Assembly: GCA_004282995.1 (NCBI GenBank) | Contig: SHLU01000006.1 | Coordinates: forward strand, 1 to 25,602 | Direction: 5' to 3' | Length of the DNA: 25,602 nt | Source: Sphingomonadaceae bacterium | GTDB lineage: Bacteria; Pseudomonadota; Alphaproteobacteria; Sphingomonadales; Sphingomonadaceae | Part shown: positions 14,682 to 23,349 of the stretch, one piece after another | How the letters are laid out: each line of letters begins with the position of its first letter | Numbering within the stretch: position 1 is the first letter of the stretch | Translations under genes and position numbers: made by a program | Notes under the pieces: model-generated | Database searches by the model: none | Told to the model about the DNA's origin: nothing | What the model saw: the letters and a program-made list of their open reading frames with translations, nothing else

Positions 14682-16729
14682 TTTGCTGCTGCCACGATAG
14701 CCGCCCACCCAGCCTCGTCGATGACCTCGATACCGAGGCTTTCTGCCTTCTTCAGCTTGCTGCCTGCGCCCGGCCCCGCCACCAGCAGATCGGTCTTGGC
14801 GCTGACCGATCCGCTCGCCTTGGCGCCGAGTCGCTCGGCCTGCGACTTGGCTTCGTCGCGGCTCATCGTTTCCAGCTTGCCGGTAAAGACGACGGTCTTG
14901 CCCGCCACAGGACTCTGCAGCGTTTCCACTTCGAAGCGCGGCGGAGATACCTCGCTGAGCAGATCATCCCACACAGCAACATTGTGCTCTTCGTGGAAAA
15001 AATCCCCCAAGGCCTCGACCACGGCAGTGCCGATCCCGTCGATACTGGTCAGCTTACCGCCAGCGTCCTCGTCCCCCAAGTGCGCTTTCTCGGCCGTTTC
15101 GCGCAGCGCCGGCAAGGTGTGAAAATGCCTGAGCAGATCGCGGGCCGTCACCGCCCCGACATGGCGTATGCCGAGGCCGAACAGCAGCCTTGCAGCATCG
15201 GGTTCGCGGCGGCTTTCCACAGATGCCAACAGCTTATCCACAGACTTGTCCTGCCAGCCGTCGAGCGCGAGAATGTCTTTTCTGCGGTCCTTCAGGCGAA
15301 AGATATCGGCCGGACTTTCGAGCCAGCCGAGAACGAAGAACTGATCGATCGTCTTCTCGCCCAACCCGTCCATGTCCAAGGCTCCCCGGCTTACAAAATG
15401 TTTCAGTCTTTCCGTTCGTTGGGCAGGACAGATGAGACCGCCCGTGCAGCGGACATCGACCTCGCCTTCCTCGCTCACCGCTTCACTGGCGCATTCGGGG
15501 CAATTGTCTGGGAAATTGAATGGCTTGCGCGTCACATCTGGTGTAAGGTTGCGAACCACCTGCGGAATAACGTCGCCAGCGCGCTGAATCACCACCCGAT
15601 CACCGGGCCGTACGCCCAGCCGCTCGATCTCGTCGCGATTGTGTAGCGTGACATTGGTCACCGTGACCCCGCCCACCAGCACTGGCGCGAGCCGGCCAAC
15701 CGGGGTGAGTTTGCCGGTTCGCCCGACCTGGATATCGATAGCCTCAATCGTCGTCTCGGCCTGCTCGGCAGGGAACTTGCGGGCAATCGCCCACCGCGGT
15801 GCCTTCGCAACGAAGCCCAGCCGTTCCTGCCAGTCGAGGCGATCGACCTTATAGACAACGCCGTCAATTTCATAAGGAAGTTCAGCCCGTTGGCTGCCGA
15901 TTTTCTCATAGTGAGCGAACATTTGCTCCAAGTTCTCGCAGCGCGTGAACAGCGGCGAGACAGGCACACCCCAAGCAGCGATCTGCTCGACAACCGCAGC
16001 CTGTGTTTCGCCAGGAACCTCGCCCTCGACCGCGCCCCAACCATGGGACCAGAACCGCAACGGGCGTTGCGCAGTCACGCTGGCATCCTTCTGCCGCAGC
16101 GAACCGGCAGCGGCGTTGCGCGGATTGGCGAACAGCTTGCCCCCCGCTTCCTCCTGCGCGGCATTGAGCGCGAGAAAATCCTCCTTGGCCATATAGACCT
16201 CACCACGAATCTCGAACACCGCCGGCACATCGCCGGCAAGTTCCTGCGGGATATCGGCTATGTGCGCGACATTGGGCGTCACATCCTCGCCCACCTGCCC
16301 GTCACCGCGCGTCGCAGCGCGGACGAGCTTGCCTCGCTCATAGCGTAGCGAACAGGACAGGCCATCAATCTTGTCCTCGGCGGTAAAGGCGATGGTCTCG
16401 TCTTCGTCCAGATTGAGATAGCGCCGCACGCGGGCGACAAAATCAGTAATCTCCTCGTCGGCGAAGGCGTTGTCGAGGCTCATCATGCGAACCTCGTGCG
16501 TCACCTTGCCGAGCGGAGAGGTAGCAACCGCGTGCCCCACCACCTTCGAGGGACTGTCATCACGCACCAGTTGCGGAAATGCAGCCTCCAGTTCCTCGTT
16601 GCGGCGCACCAGCGCATCATACTCCGGGTCGGAAATCTCCGGATCATCTTCGGCATGATAGCGCCGATTGTGATGGGCAATCGCCTTTGCCAGCCGCATC
16701 AACTCATTGGCGGCTTGGGCTTCGGTCAT
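14678..16729 (-). CDS. ligA: NAD-dependent DNA ligase
   Basis: This enzyme seals nicks in DNA with NAD+ as cofactor and is essential in bacteria. The 683 residues from ATG 16729 contain the N-terminal domain Ia with YHAEDDPEISDPEYD (24-38). The adenylation motif is AEDKIDGLS with Lys120 as nucleophile, and the OB domain includes RPGDRVVIQRAGDVIPQV. A four-cysteine zinc finger (CPEC...CTGGLIC), helix-hairpin-helix repeats with GLGIRHVG, and a C-terminal BRCT domain from about 605 complete it. A TTG at 16747 in frame would add six residues; neither start has a good ribosome site. It heads a leftward unit with the serine hydrolase and the PncC-like gene. In related bacteria ligA usually lies near recN and bamD, as here, but a DUF2165 gene is interposed. 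Confidence 0.98.
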   Translation of the reverse strand: MTEAQAANELMRLAKAIAHHNRRYHAEDDPEISDPEYDALVRRNEELEAAFPQLVRDDSPSKVVGHAVATSPLGKVTHEVRMMSLDNAFADEEITDFVARVRRYLNLDEDETIAFTAEDKIDGLSCSLRYERGKLVRAATRGDGQVGEDVTPNVAHIADIPQELAGDVPAVFEIRGEVYMAKEDFLALNAAQEEAGGKLFANPRNAAAGSLRQKDASVTAQRPLRFWSHGWGAVEGEVPGETQAAVVEQIAAWGVPVSPLFTRCENLEQMFAHYEKIGSQRAELPYEIDGVVYKVDRLDWQERLGFVAKAPRWAIARKFPAEQAETTIEAIDIQVGRTGKLTPVGRLAPVLVGGVTVTNVTLHNRDEIERLGVRPGDRVVIQRAGDVIPQVVRNLTPDVTRKPFNFPDNCPECASEAVSEEGEVDVRCTGGLICPAQRTERLKHFVSRGALDMDGLGEKTIDQFFVLGWLESPADIFRLKDRRKDILALDGWQDKSVDKLLASVESRREPDAARLLFGLGIRHVGAVTARDLLRHFHTLPALRETAEKAHLGDEDAGGKLTSIDGIGTAVVEALGDFFHEEHNVAVWDDLLSEVSPPRFEVETLQSPVAGKTVVFTGKLETMSRDEAKSQAERLGAKASGSVSAKTDLLVAGPGAGSKLKKAESLGIEVIDEAGWAAIVAAAK

Positions 16730-16804
16730 GTCGGCAAGGTCAGACAAATTGCGCGATCCCGGGATATTGGTAAGTTACATCAACTGGCTATTGGGGGAGT
16801 AGCG

Positions 16805-17299
16805 ATGATCGATCGTGATTTGAAAGCAATTTTCAGCGCCCTGTTGGGTTTGATGGCGTTGTTTTACCTTTTGCAGAACCTGATCAATCTGGACCAGGCT
16901 TACGCCTCGCTCGACTATGTCATGTCGCAGGCCGATCACGCGGCATATCCTGGCAATCTGCTGCCCGCTCTTGGTCCGCCATGGACTCGGGCAGCGGCCT
17001 GGCTCGTTTTTGCCGGCGAATTTGTCACAGCATTCCTTGCTCTGCTGGGTGCCTGGAAGATGGCCCGCGCTCGCCGGCTCGACGCAGACGAATTTGCAGC
17101 AGCGAAGAAATGGGCAAAACTCGGGGCCGGCATGGCAATCATCGTGTGGTTTGGCTTCTTCCACGTGTTCGGCGCAGCAGGCTACCAGATGTGGCAGACC
17201 GAAATAGGCGCTGGCTCGTTCCAGGGTGCCTTTTACTATGCGGCATTCGGGTTCTTCGTCCTGCTCTATCTCGGTCAGCGTGAGGATGAGGTGGCTTAA
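16805..17299 (+). CDS. DUF2165-type small integral membrane protein
   Basis: The 164-residue product starts at ATG 16805 behind GGGGGAG. It has four predicted membrane helices (about 9-27, 63-86, 104-124, 139-157). The pattern of paired helices with WxxxxEF in helix 2, WFGFFHVFGAAGYQMWQ (115-131) and a Tyr/Phe-rich final helix matches the DUF2165 family of predicted small integral membrane proteins, whose function is unknown. It is divergent from ligA and convergent with recN; its TAA stop interlocks with the recN stop in TTAA. It is a single-gene insertion in an otherwise repair-related neighbourhood, and I see no functional link to ligA or recN. Confidence 0.82.
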   Translation: MIDRDLKAIFSALLGLMALFYLLQNLINLDQAYASLDYVMSQADHAAYPGNLLPALGPPWTRAAAWLVFAGEFVTAFLALLGAWKMARARRLDADEFAAAKKWAKLGAGMAIIVWFGFFHVFGAAGYQMWQTEIGAGSFQGAFYYAAFGFFVLLYLGQREDEVA

Positions 17300-18960
17300 G
17301 CCCCTTCCAGCAACCGATCCGCCTGTGCGCGCGCTTCATCGGTGATCTCCGCGCCGCTGAGCATCCGCGCGATCTCTTCTTGCCGACCGGCATCGTCGAG
17401 GCGCTCGACCGAGGTCCGGGTAACAATACCTTCGGAGGACTTGGCGATGCGGTAATGCGTATTCCCGCGCGCAGCGACCTGTGGGCTGTGGGTGACAGCG
17501 AGCAGTTGTCCATCCGCCGCCAGCCGCGCCAGCCGCTCGCCAATCGCACTTGCCACCGCGCCGCCGACACCGCGATCGATCTCATCGAAAATCACCGTCG
17601 CCGCCCCGCCCTGCTCTGCCAGCGCCACTTTCAACGCCAGAATAAAGCGCGACAATTCGCCGCCGCTGGCAATCTTGACCAACGGAGCAAAGCCCGCGCC
17701 GGGATTCGTCTCGATCAGAAATTCGACCGCGTCGATACCGGCAGCACCCCATTTCTCCTCGGGCATTTCCTGCACATCGGTACGGAATTGGGCGGCATCT
17801 AGTTTGAGCGGGCCAAGTTCATCAGCCACTGCAGCGTCCAGCCGCTGCGCACCGGACACACGCGCGGCGTGAAGCGCGCGGGCCGCGTCGCGATAGGCAT
17901 CGCCGGTCTCGCGTTCAGCCAGTTCGAGCGCGTCGAGCTTGGCCTCGCCCGCCTCGATCCCGTCGAGGGCGGCACGAAACTCACGCATCTTGTGCGGCAA
18001 TTCGTCGACTTCGCAGCGGTGCTTGCGGGCCAGCGCGCGAAGCTCGAACAGCCGGGTTTCCGCGGCATCGAGAGCAGCGGGATCATGCTGCAACGCATCC
18101 GCGGCGGCCTGTAGCTTCTCTTCCGCTTCGGTCGCCTCGATGACCGCGCGGTCCAGAGAAGCGAGCGCATCTGCCAACAGCGGATGCTCTCCGCCAATCC
18201 GGTCAAGCCGACGAGCCGCGCTGCGCAGTTGCGCCAGCGGCGCATCGGACCCGTCCCAGACATGGCGCAGTTCCTCGAGGTCGCCGGCCAGCTTCTCGCC
18301 CTTCTGCATATCGGCGCGAACAGCGGCGAGCCGTTCTTCCTCGCCCGCTTGCGGTTCGAGCGTGGTCAATTCAGTCAGATGCGCCAACAGCAGGTCTTGC
18401 TCGGCCTTGGCATCTTCGATTTCCTGCTGCGCGATGGCGAGAGCTTCGCGCGTGCGGTGCCATTCGGTCCAGGTCTGAGCAACGGCATCGCGGTCCCCTC
18501 CGCAAAAACGGTCCAGCAGCGCGCGATGCCCGCGCGGATTGACGAGGCCGCGATCATCATGCTGGCCATGCAATTCGACCAGCGCCCCGCTGATTGCGCG
18601 CAGCAGTGCGACACCGACCGGTTGATCGTTGATAAAGGCCTTGGAGCCGCCATCAGCCTTGAGCTGGCGTCGGATCAGCAGCGCCTCGCCTTCTTCGATA
18701 TCGATATCGGCATCGTCGAGCGCATCGCCAATGACATCGGGCAAATGCGCGAACTCGAAGCTCGCGGTGACGCTGGCCTTGTCCTCTCCGGCCCGCACCA
18801 GTCCACTGTCGGCGCGATTTCCCAGCACTAGCCCGAGCGCATCAAGCAGGATCGACTTCCCGGCGCCGGTTTCGCCAGTGAGCACGCCGAGCCCGCGCCC
18901 GAACTGCAGCTCGAGCGATTCGATCAGCACGATATTGCGAATGGTCAGCCGGGTCAGCAT
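17296..18960 (-). CDS. recN: DNA repair protein RecN (SMC-like ATPase)
   Basis: RecN is a cytoplasmic SMC-related ATPase that acts at double-strand breaks with RecA. The 554-residue protein begins MLTRLTIRNIVLIESLEL, has Walker A GETGAGKS (29-36) and a central coiled-coil region of about 150-390. At the C-terminal end come LSRFILALK (ABC-signature region), Walker B VIFDEIDRG (456-464) and the switch His of VTHSPQVAA. The length is normal for alphaproteobacteria. ATG 18960 is preceded by AGGGAT ten bases away. In related genomes recN follows bamD directly; here the CapA-like gene comes between. I do not see a LexA-type operator in the 108-bp upstream gap. Confidence 0.97.
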   Translation of the reverse strand: MLTRLTIRNIVLIESLELQFGRGLGVLTGETGAGKSILLDALGLVLGNRADSGLVRAGEDKASVTASFEFAHLPDVIGDALDDADIDIEEGEALLIRRQLKADGGSKAFINDQPVGVALLRAISGALVELHGQHDDRGLVNPRGHRALLDRFCGGDRDAVAQTWTEWHRTREALAIAQQEIEDAKAEQDLLLAHLTELTTLEPQAGEEERLAAVRADMQKGEKLAGDLEELRHVWDGSDAPLAQLRSAARRLDRIGGEHPLLADALASLDRAVIEATEAEEKLQAAADALQHDPAALDAAETRLFELRALARKHRCEVDELPHKMREFRAALDGIEAGEAKLDALELAERETGDAYRDAARALHAARVSGAQRLDAAVADELGPLKLDAAQFRTDVQEMPEEKWGAAGIDAVEFLIETNPGAGFAPLVKIASGGELSRFILALKVALAEQGGAATVIFDEIDRGVGGAVASAIGERLARLAADGQLLAVTHSPQVAARGNTHYRIAKSSEGIVTRTSVERLDDAGRQEEIARMLSGAEITDEARAQADRLLEGA

Positions 18961-19068
18961 TGTACCGCTGATCCCTAGCCGAACCGCAGAGCCACGTCAC
19001 CGCCGATACGACAGGTTTGTGGGAATATCGATCTGAGGCGAGCAATCGTTAGCCTGCCCGAGGTCCGC

Positions 19069-21153
19069 CTAGTTTCGGGCAAGCGCACGACCGGGAAGCG
19101 GCCGGGCATGGGTCCACCACCAGCGAATCCCGCGGTCGTCCTGGATATCTTCGGGCGGCCATTCGATAAGCGCAATGTCGGATATCCGCGCAATTTCATC
19201 ATCGCCCAGCCGCTTGCCGATATACTGGATCCGCAGGATTGGCCGGAAGGGATGAGCGGCCCCTTCCGGTCCTGGCGGCAGGCGCGGGCTCTCCGCGGGT
19301 GGTAGCCAGAAATCAAACCGGACATCCTGCCAATCGCCACTGCCACGCAATTGGCGAGTGGCCACGCTTTCGCCGAGCACTGCCCGGGCTGGAGGCGATC
19401 CTTCGGGTGGCTTGTCACGCGTGAGCAATTCGACTTCTGCATCGAAAGGCAGTTTTACCCGGGCCTTGAAGGTGAACCGGGTGGCGTAGATGTCGCGCAG
19501 GTAGGATGCCGACATAAGGTGAAACGACTTGTGCGCCGCAAGGGGTGATAACTCCAGCACCCCCGTACCGTCCCGCGCCGTGCGGATCGAAAGCCTGGCA
19601 TTCTGAGCCTTCCAGTAGCGATCACGCGCCACGCCCATCTGCACATTCGTAAAATCACCACGCGGTATGAGGTTGCGGCCATATTCGCTCGCTCGGTCGC
19701 CACAATGGGGTGCAAAGCGAGCCAGAGTAAATTCGCCCGGCTCTGTGCAAGCGCTGCTCCCCGCTTTCCGGTTTTCGCGCCAGACTGCGGCGTGGCCTCC
19801 GCTTAATTTAAGGTTCGTACCCATTTCCTCGGATAGCCAGAACAGTCGGCGCAGGACGGCTTCGCGCATTCCACCAACGGCCGGCACAGGGCGGTAGTCG
19901 AGTATCTGCAACGGGATAGGCTCGGCGCGCAGGAACCTACCATTTTCAATCCAAACCTTGAGCGCGAAAGTCGAATGCGTGTGAGGATGGTCCTGGCCGA
20001 AAAGGAAATTGCCCAGCGAATGGGCAATCAACGAACCTTTGTAGATTTCCAGTCCCTGGGTGACGTGCGGATGATGGCCGATCACGAGCGGGCTGCCCAG
20101 GTCGACCGCGCGGCGAAAACGGGGCAGGGAAAGGTCGGACGGGCGATCCATGTATTCCATGTTGCCATGGTATTCCATGATCGGGACGTGACCCGCAGCC
20201 AGTTCGCGGCGCGTCACGCGATCGATCGCTGAATTGGTGCCCCAGGCTGCGCCGGCCTTGTCGGCCCGCGCTATCTGGTTGGGGCTCCAGTCGCCGCGCC
20301 AGCCGACGAAGCCGAACAAGGCCAGCCTGGTATTGCCTACCTTCACTCGTGCCGCTTGCTCGGCCTGCGCAACATTCATCCCTCCGCCGGAAAACCTTAT
20401 CCCTGCATCCACCAGCGCATCGATCGTCGTCTTCATGCCGGCGTCGCGATAATCGGCCGTATGATTATTGCCGAGACTGACGTGATCGATACCGGCGCGT
20501 CGCAGCGCGGCAGGAAGTTGAGGGGGAGAGAAGAAGAGATATTTCTTGGGTGCCGGCGGCCCTGGCTCGCTCTCGGCCACCACAGATTCCAGATTTATCG
20601 AGGCAAAATCGCTGGTCGCGATGTAGGGACGGACGTGATCGAACAGCCGATCGAGATCGGCATCCAGATTATCATGTTTGAGCACCGACCGATTGCGCTG
20701 TCCGGTATGGAAGTAGCGTCTGCCTGCCATGGAATCACCGCCGAAGAACAGCTCGATTCGCCCTGGCCTCTTGGCCACAAGTTCGATTGGAGGGATGCTC
20801 AGACAAGTGCAGCTATCGTCGCGCAATTCCTCATTGCCGAAGGTCTGCACCATGGCAAAGACGGGATCGCCGGTTATGTCGACGCGGTAATAAGGCGCGA
20901 GCGCAATGTCGCCATCGAAGGAGCCGTTGGCGGAGATCGGGAGCCCGACGCCGTTGATCGCCACCGAAACCCCCACAAAGTCGAGCCTGTCGCGCCTCCC
21001 GTCAAGCTCCCCCCGGATCGTCACAGTGGCAGGATTTGCGACTGCCGAGGTGGCTGCAGGCATACCCGCTGGTGCCAGCGCGACGACTATCGCGACAGCC
21101 GTTGCCAGCCCGGTCACCACGGCGGCGAACCAGAAAACGAAACCCCGAACCAT
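19069..21153 (-). CDS. CapA-family (PGA_cap) metallophosphatase-like protein with extra N- and C-terminal domains
   Basis: The 694-residue protein has one N-terminal membrane segment (about 5-28) and a beta-rich region of about 90 residues (43-130). The CapA domain (133 to about 430) shows the metallophosphoesterase-like motifs: GGDSMAGR (138-145), ESV (189-191), LGNNHTADY (227-235), EYHGNMEY (327-334), GHHPHVTQGLE (359-369) and AHSLGNFLFG (377-386). After about residue 455 comes a C-terminal module, with RGDFTNVQMG...WKAQNARLS and ending near 665, that looks like a carbohydrate-binding or jelly-roll domain. CapA proteins act in poly-gamma-glutamate or capsule export and related surface polymers. 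No capBC genes are adjacent, so the polymer is unknown; a periplasmic phosphatase or glycan enzyme is an alternative. It interrupts the bamD-recN order. Confidence 0.85.
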   Translation of the reverse strand: MVRGFVFWFAAVVTGLATAVAIVVALAPAGMPAATSAVANPATVTIRGELDGRRDRLDFVGVSVAINGVGLPISANGSFDGDIALAPYYRVDITGDPVFAMVQTFGNEELRDDSCTCLSIPPIELVAKRPGRIELFFGGDSMAGRRYFHTGQRNRSVLKHDNLDADLDRLFDHVRPYIATSDFASINLESVVAESEPGPPAPKKYLFFSPPQLPAALRRAGIDHVSLGNNHTADYRDAGMKTTIDALVDAGIRFSGGGMNVAQAEQAARVKVGNTRLALFGFVGWRGDWSPNQIARADKAGAAWGTNSAIDRVTRRELAAGHVPIMEYHGNMEYMDRPSDLSLPRFRRAVDLGSPLVIGHHPHVTQGLEIYKGSLIAHSLGNFLFGQDHPHTHSTFALKVWIENGRFLRAEPIPLQILDYRPVPAVGGMREAVLRRLFWLSEEMGTNLKLSGGHAAVWRENRKAGSSACTEPGEFTLARFAPHCGDRASEYGRNLIPRGDFTNVQMGVARDRYWKAQNARLSIRTARDGTGVLELSPLAAHKSFHLMSASYLRDIYATRFTFKARVKLPFDAEVELLTRDKPPEGSPPARAVLGESVATRQLRGSGDWQDVRFDFWLPPAESPRLPPGPEGAAHPFRPILRIQYIGKRLGDDEIARISDIALIEWPPEDIQDDRGIRWWWTHARPLPGRALARN

Positions 21154-21184
21154 ACGGGGAATCTCGCATCAGAACTACAAGATT

Positions 21185-21231
21185 GCGTTAACCTTCAATC
21201 GGCCCGGAATTGTGGGCCATGCGGCGTTAAC
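21185..21231. repeat. Two direct copies of GCGTTAAC between bamD and the capA-like gene
   Basis: GCGTTAAC occurs at 21185-21192 and again at 21224-21231, a centre-to-centre distance of 39 bp. The second copy overlaps the bamD stop codon. A GGCCC/GGGCC hairpin (21201-21218) lies between them. They could be regulator sites for the capA-like gene or coincidence. Confidence 0.35.
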
Positions 21232-22024
21232 GGGTGGCCAGGGCGGGTGCCTTGTCGCTGATCAGGTCGTAAGCCTTTTCATACCATTCGTTGCCCGGAT
21301 AGTTGGCGCCCAGGACAGCGGCATATTTCTTGGCTTCGGCAGGAATACCCAGTGCCAGGTTCGATTCGACCAGACGATAGAGCGCCTCAGGCGTGTGGCT
21401 GGTGGTCTGGTAGGTTTCCACGACATTCTGGAACCGGATGACCGATGCAGCCCACTTTGCGGTCCGCTGATAGAATCTGCCGATCTCCATCTCCTTGCCT
21501 GCAAGGTGATCGAGCACGAGGTCGGTCTTTAACCGCGCATCAGCAGCATATTGGGTATTGGGGAAACGACGGTCGACCTCGCGCAGCGCGGCAAGCGCTT
21601 GCTCGGTCGTCTTCTGGTCACGCTGCACATCGCTGATTTGCTCGTAATAGCTGAGCGCGATCAGGTAATAGGCATAGGGAGCGTCGCGGTTGCCGGGATG
21701 GATCGACAGGAAGCGCTGCGCGCTCTGGATGGCCTTCGTATAATCGCGCGAAACGTAATAGCTGAAGGCGCTCATCAATTGCGCCCGGCGAGCCCAGGGC
21801 GAATAGGGATGCTGCCGCTCGACCTCGTCGAACAGTGCAGCGGCGAGCTTGGCATTGCCGCGGTCGAGCCGATCCTTGGCCGAGGCGTAGAGCGTTTCCA
21901 CGTCGCGTGCGACATAAGCGGTGTCGCGGACCCCGCCGCCGGTTGAACACCCTGCAAGCACGGTTGCGGCAAGCAGCGGGAGGGCGAATGCGCGAAGGCG
22001 CGCTGGCGTGGTGATGGCGAACAT
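21227..22024 (-). CDS. bamD: Outer-membrane assembly lipoprotein BamD
   Basis: BamD is the essential TPR lipoprotein that binds BamA and helps fold outer-membrane proteins. ATG 22024 gives 265 residues with signal peptide MFAITTPARLRAFALPLLAA and lipobox LAGC (lipidated Cys26). The TPR helices follow: DVETLYASAKDRLDRGNAKLAAALFDEVERQHPYSPWARRAQLM is the first pair, with the FDEVERQHPYSPWA segment typical of BamD, and later RRFPNTQYAADARL is a second hallmark. The upstream in-frame ATG at 22096 would destroy the signal peptide position. No Shine-Dalgarno is seen, and the promoter lies directly against the start codon. It is followed by the capA-like and recN genes in the same direction. Confidence 0.95.
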   Translation of the reverse strand: MFAITTPARLRAFALPLLAATVLAGCSTGGGVRDTAYVARDVETLYASAKDRLDRGNAKLAAALFDEVERQHPYSPWARRAQLMSAFSYYVSRDYTKAIQSAQRFLSIHPGNRDAPYAYYLIALSYYEQISDVQRDQKTTEQALAALREVDRRFPNTQYAADARLKTDLVLDHLAGKEMEIGRFYQRTAKWAASVIRFQNVVETYQTTSHTPEALYRLVESNLALGIPAEAKKYAAVLGANYPGNEWYEKAYDLISDKAPALATR

Positions 22025-22031
22025 GGGCCGC

Positions 22032-22060
22032 GCTATAGCCCTGCCCCCGCTGAACGCCAA
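22032..22060 (-). promoter_or_regulatory. Predicted bamD promoter giving a leaderless transcript
   Basis: On the minus strand TTGGCG (22060-22055) and TATAGC (22037-22032) are exactly 17 bp apart, each matching four of six consensus positions. The expected transcript start (22025 or 22024) falls on the ATG at 22024, which fits the missing ribosome site. Confidence 0.5.
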
Positions 22061-22121
22061 GTGAAGTATGTCGCCATAGCCGGGGGAAAAATGCACTGGC
22101 TATCCTGAGCCTTGGTGGCAA

Positions 22122-23303
22122 TCAGGCCATCGGGTCATCTTCGGTGGGAACTACGCGGCGTTGCCCTGATTCGACTGCCGGCGCGTCCCAGGTCAGGTGA
22201 TGCTCCTCGAGCGGAACGAGATTGTTGGCGCGGATGATCTCGGCGTGGGTCTGGTAACCAAGCAATTGGTCCGCCGGCAGGTCGGGATTGTTGATCAGCA
22301 CCCGCGTTTCCTCGCTGGTGAAGTCGGTCAGTCCGCGGGCACGCTCGACCCCCTCGCTGTCATAAATATGCAGCACGTCGCCGCGTGTAAAATCGCCATC
22401 CATGGAAACCAGGTCAGTCCGGCGGATCGGTTCGGTTCCGTCCAACCGCGCCGCCGCTTCGTCGTTGATGACCAGATGGCCTGCCATCTGCAACCGGTCG
22501 GCCAGCCAGCTGTCCCAGACAGAAGCCGGATCGGGATTGGGCAAGCATCGCGTACAGCGCCGTTCGCCGCTGAGGATGCTGGAGATCGGGCGGTCAACCT
22601 CGCCATGGGCGATCCACGCCGTGCAACCAGCATTCTGCGCCATGTTGGCAGCCTGCAGCTTGGTCAGCATTCCGCCTGTACCGAGCGTGCTCTTGCCAGA
22701 GGTCGCATCAAGATACTCGCTGACATCCTCGACCTCCTCGACCAGTCGCGCGCCTTCCTCGTCGGGATTGCGATCATACAGCCCGTCGACCGTGGTCAGG
22801 ATCACGAAATGATCAGCCTGCACCATCTGCGCGATCTTGGCTGCCAGCCTGTCATTGTCTCCAACCCGGATTTCTTCCGTCGTGATCGTGTCATTCTCAT
22901 TTACGATCGGCATGATCTTCGATTCGAGCAGCCGGTGGACAGTATTCTTGGTGTTGAGGAAGCGGCGGTGATCCTCGAAATCACCCAGCGTAAGCAGGAT
23001 CTGCGCGATCTCGATATCGAATTCATAGCCGACCTGCTTATATGCATTGAGAAGCTGCGGCATCCCGCAGGCCGCCGCCGCCTGCTTGTCGCTCAGACCG
23101 GCGGTTCCGGGCTCTGCCCCCACTACCCGCATTCCAAGTGCCACCGCGCCGCTGGAGCACAGGATGACCTCGTAACCCTGCGCCCGTAGCCGGGCGATAT
23201 CTTCCGTCACCCGCTGGATAAATCCATAGCGAGGTGTCAATCGCTCGCTGTTGGCGAGCAGTGCAGAGCCAATTTTTACGACGATCCTGTTGGTCTTGGT
23301 CAA
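22122..23303 (-). CDS. proB: Glutamate 5-kinase
   Basis: ProB phosphorylates glutamate with ATP, the first and feedback-controlled step of proline synthesis. I choose the TTG at 23303 as start because GAAGG stands six bases before it and the product then begins MTKTNRIVVKIGSALL, directly at the kinase fold; the frame is open further upstream, but that part is not kinase-like. It has 393 residues. Motifs: KIGSALL (10-16), CSSGAVALGM (49-58), NENDTIT (135-141), GDNDRLAAKIA (148-158) and the GTGGMLTKLQAA loop (208-219). A C-terminal PUA domain starts at about 285. An unusual CTRC (250-253) replaces the common GTRF before the PUA domain. The gene is divergent from proA instead of forming a proBA operon. 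Confidence 0.95.
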   Translation of the reverse strand: MTKTNRIVVKIGSALLANSERLTPRYGFIQRVTEDIARLRAQGYEVILCSSGAVALGMRVVGAEPGTAGLSDKQAAAACGMPQLLNAYKQVGYEFDIEIAQILLTLGDFEDHRRFLNTKNTVHRLLESKIMPIVNENDTITTEEIRVGDNDRLAAKIAQMVQADHFVILTTVDGLYDRNPDEEGARLVEEVEDVSEYLDATSGKSTLGTGGMLTKLQAANMAQNAGCTAWIAHGEVDRPISSILSGERRCTRCLPNPDPASVWDSWLADRLQMAGHLVINDEAAARLDGTEPIRRTDLVSMDGDFTRGDVLHIYDSEGVERARGLTDFTSEETRVLINNPDLPADQLLGYQTHAEIIRANNLVPLEEHHLTWDAPAVESGQRRVVPTEDDPMA

Positions 23304-23326
23304 AACGTGCCTTCGCGATGGTCTGG

Positions 23327-23345
23327 GGGCCACAAAAGGTGGCCC
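23327..23345 (-). promoter_or_regulatory. Perfect hairpin in the proB leader
   Basis: GGGCCAC pairs with GTGGCCC (7 bp, perfect) across a five-base loop, 23 bases before the TTG start of proB. No T-run follows on the minus strand, so it is more likely an mRNA leader structure than a terminator. Confidence 0.4.
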
Positions 23346-23349
23346 GTGG

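Noticed and set aside
22076..22103. ATAGCC/GGCTAT hairpin as terminator after proB
   Set aside because: It has only six base pairs, a 16-base loop and no T-run, and it lies in the bamD upstream region.
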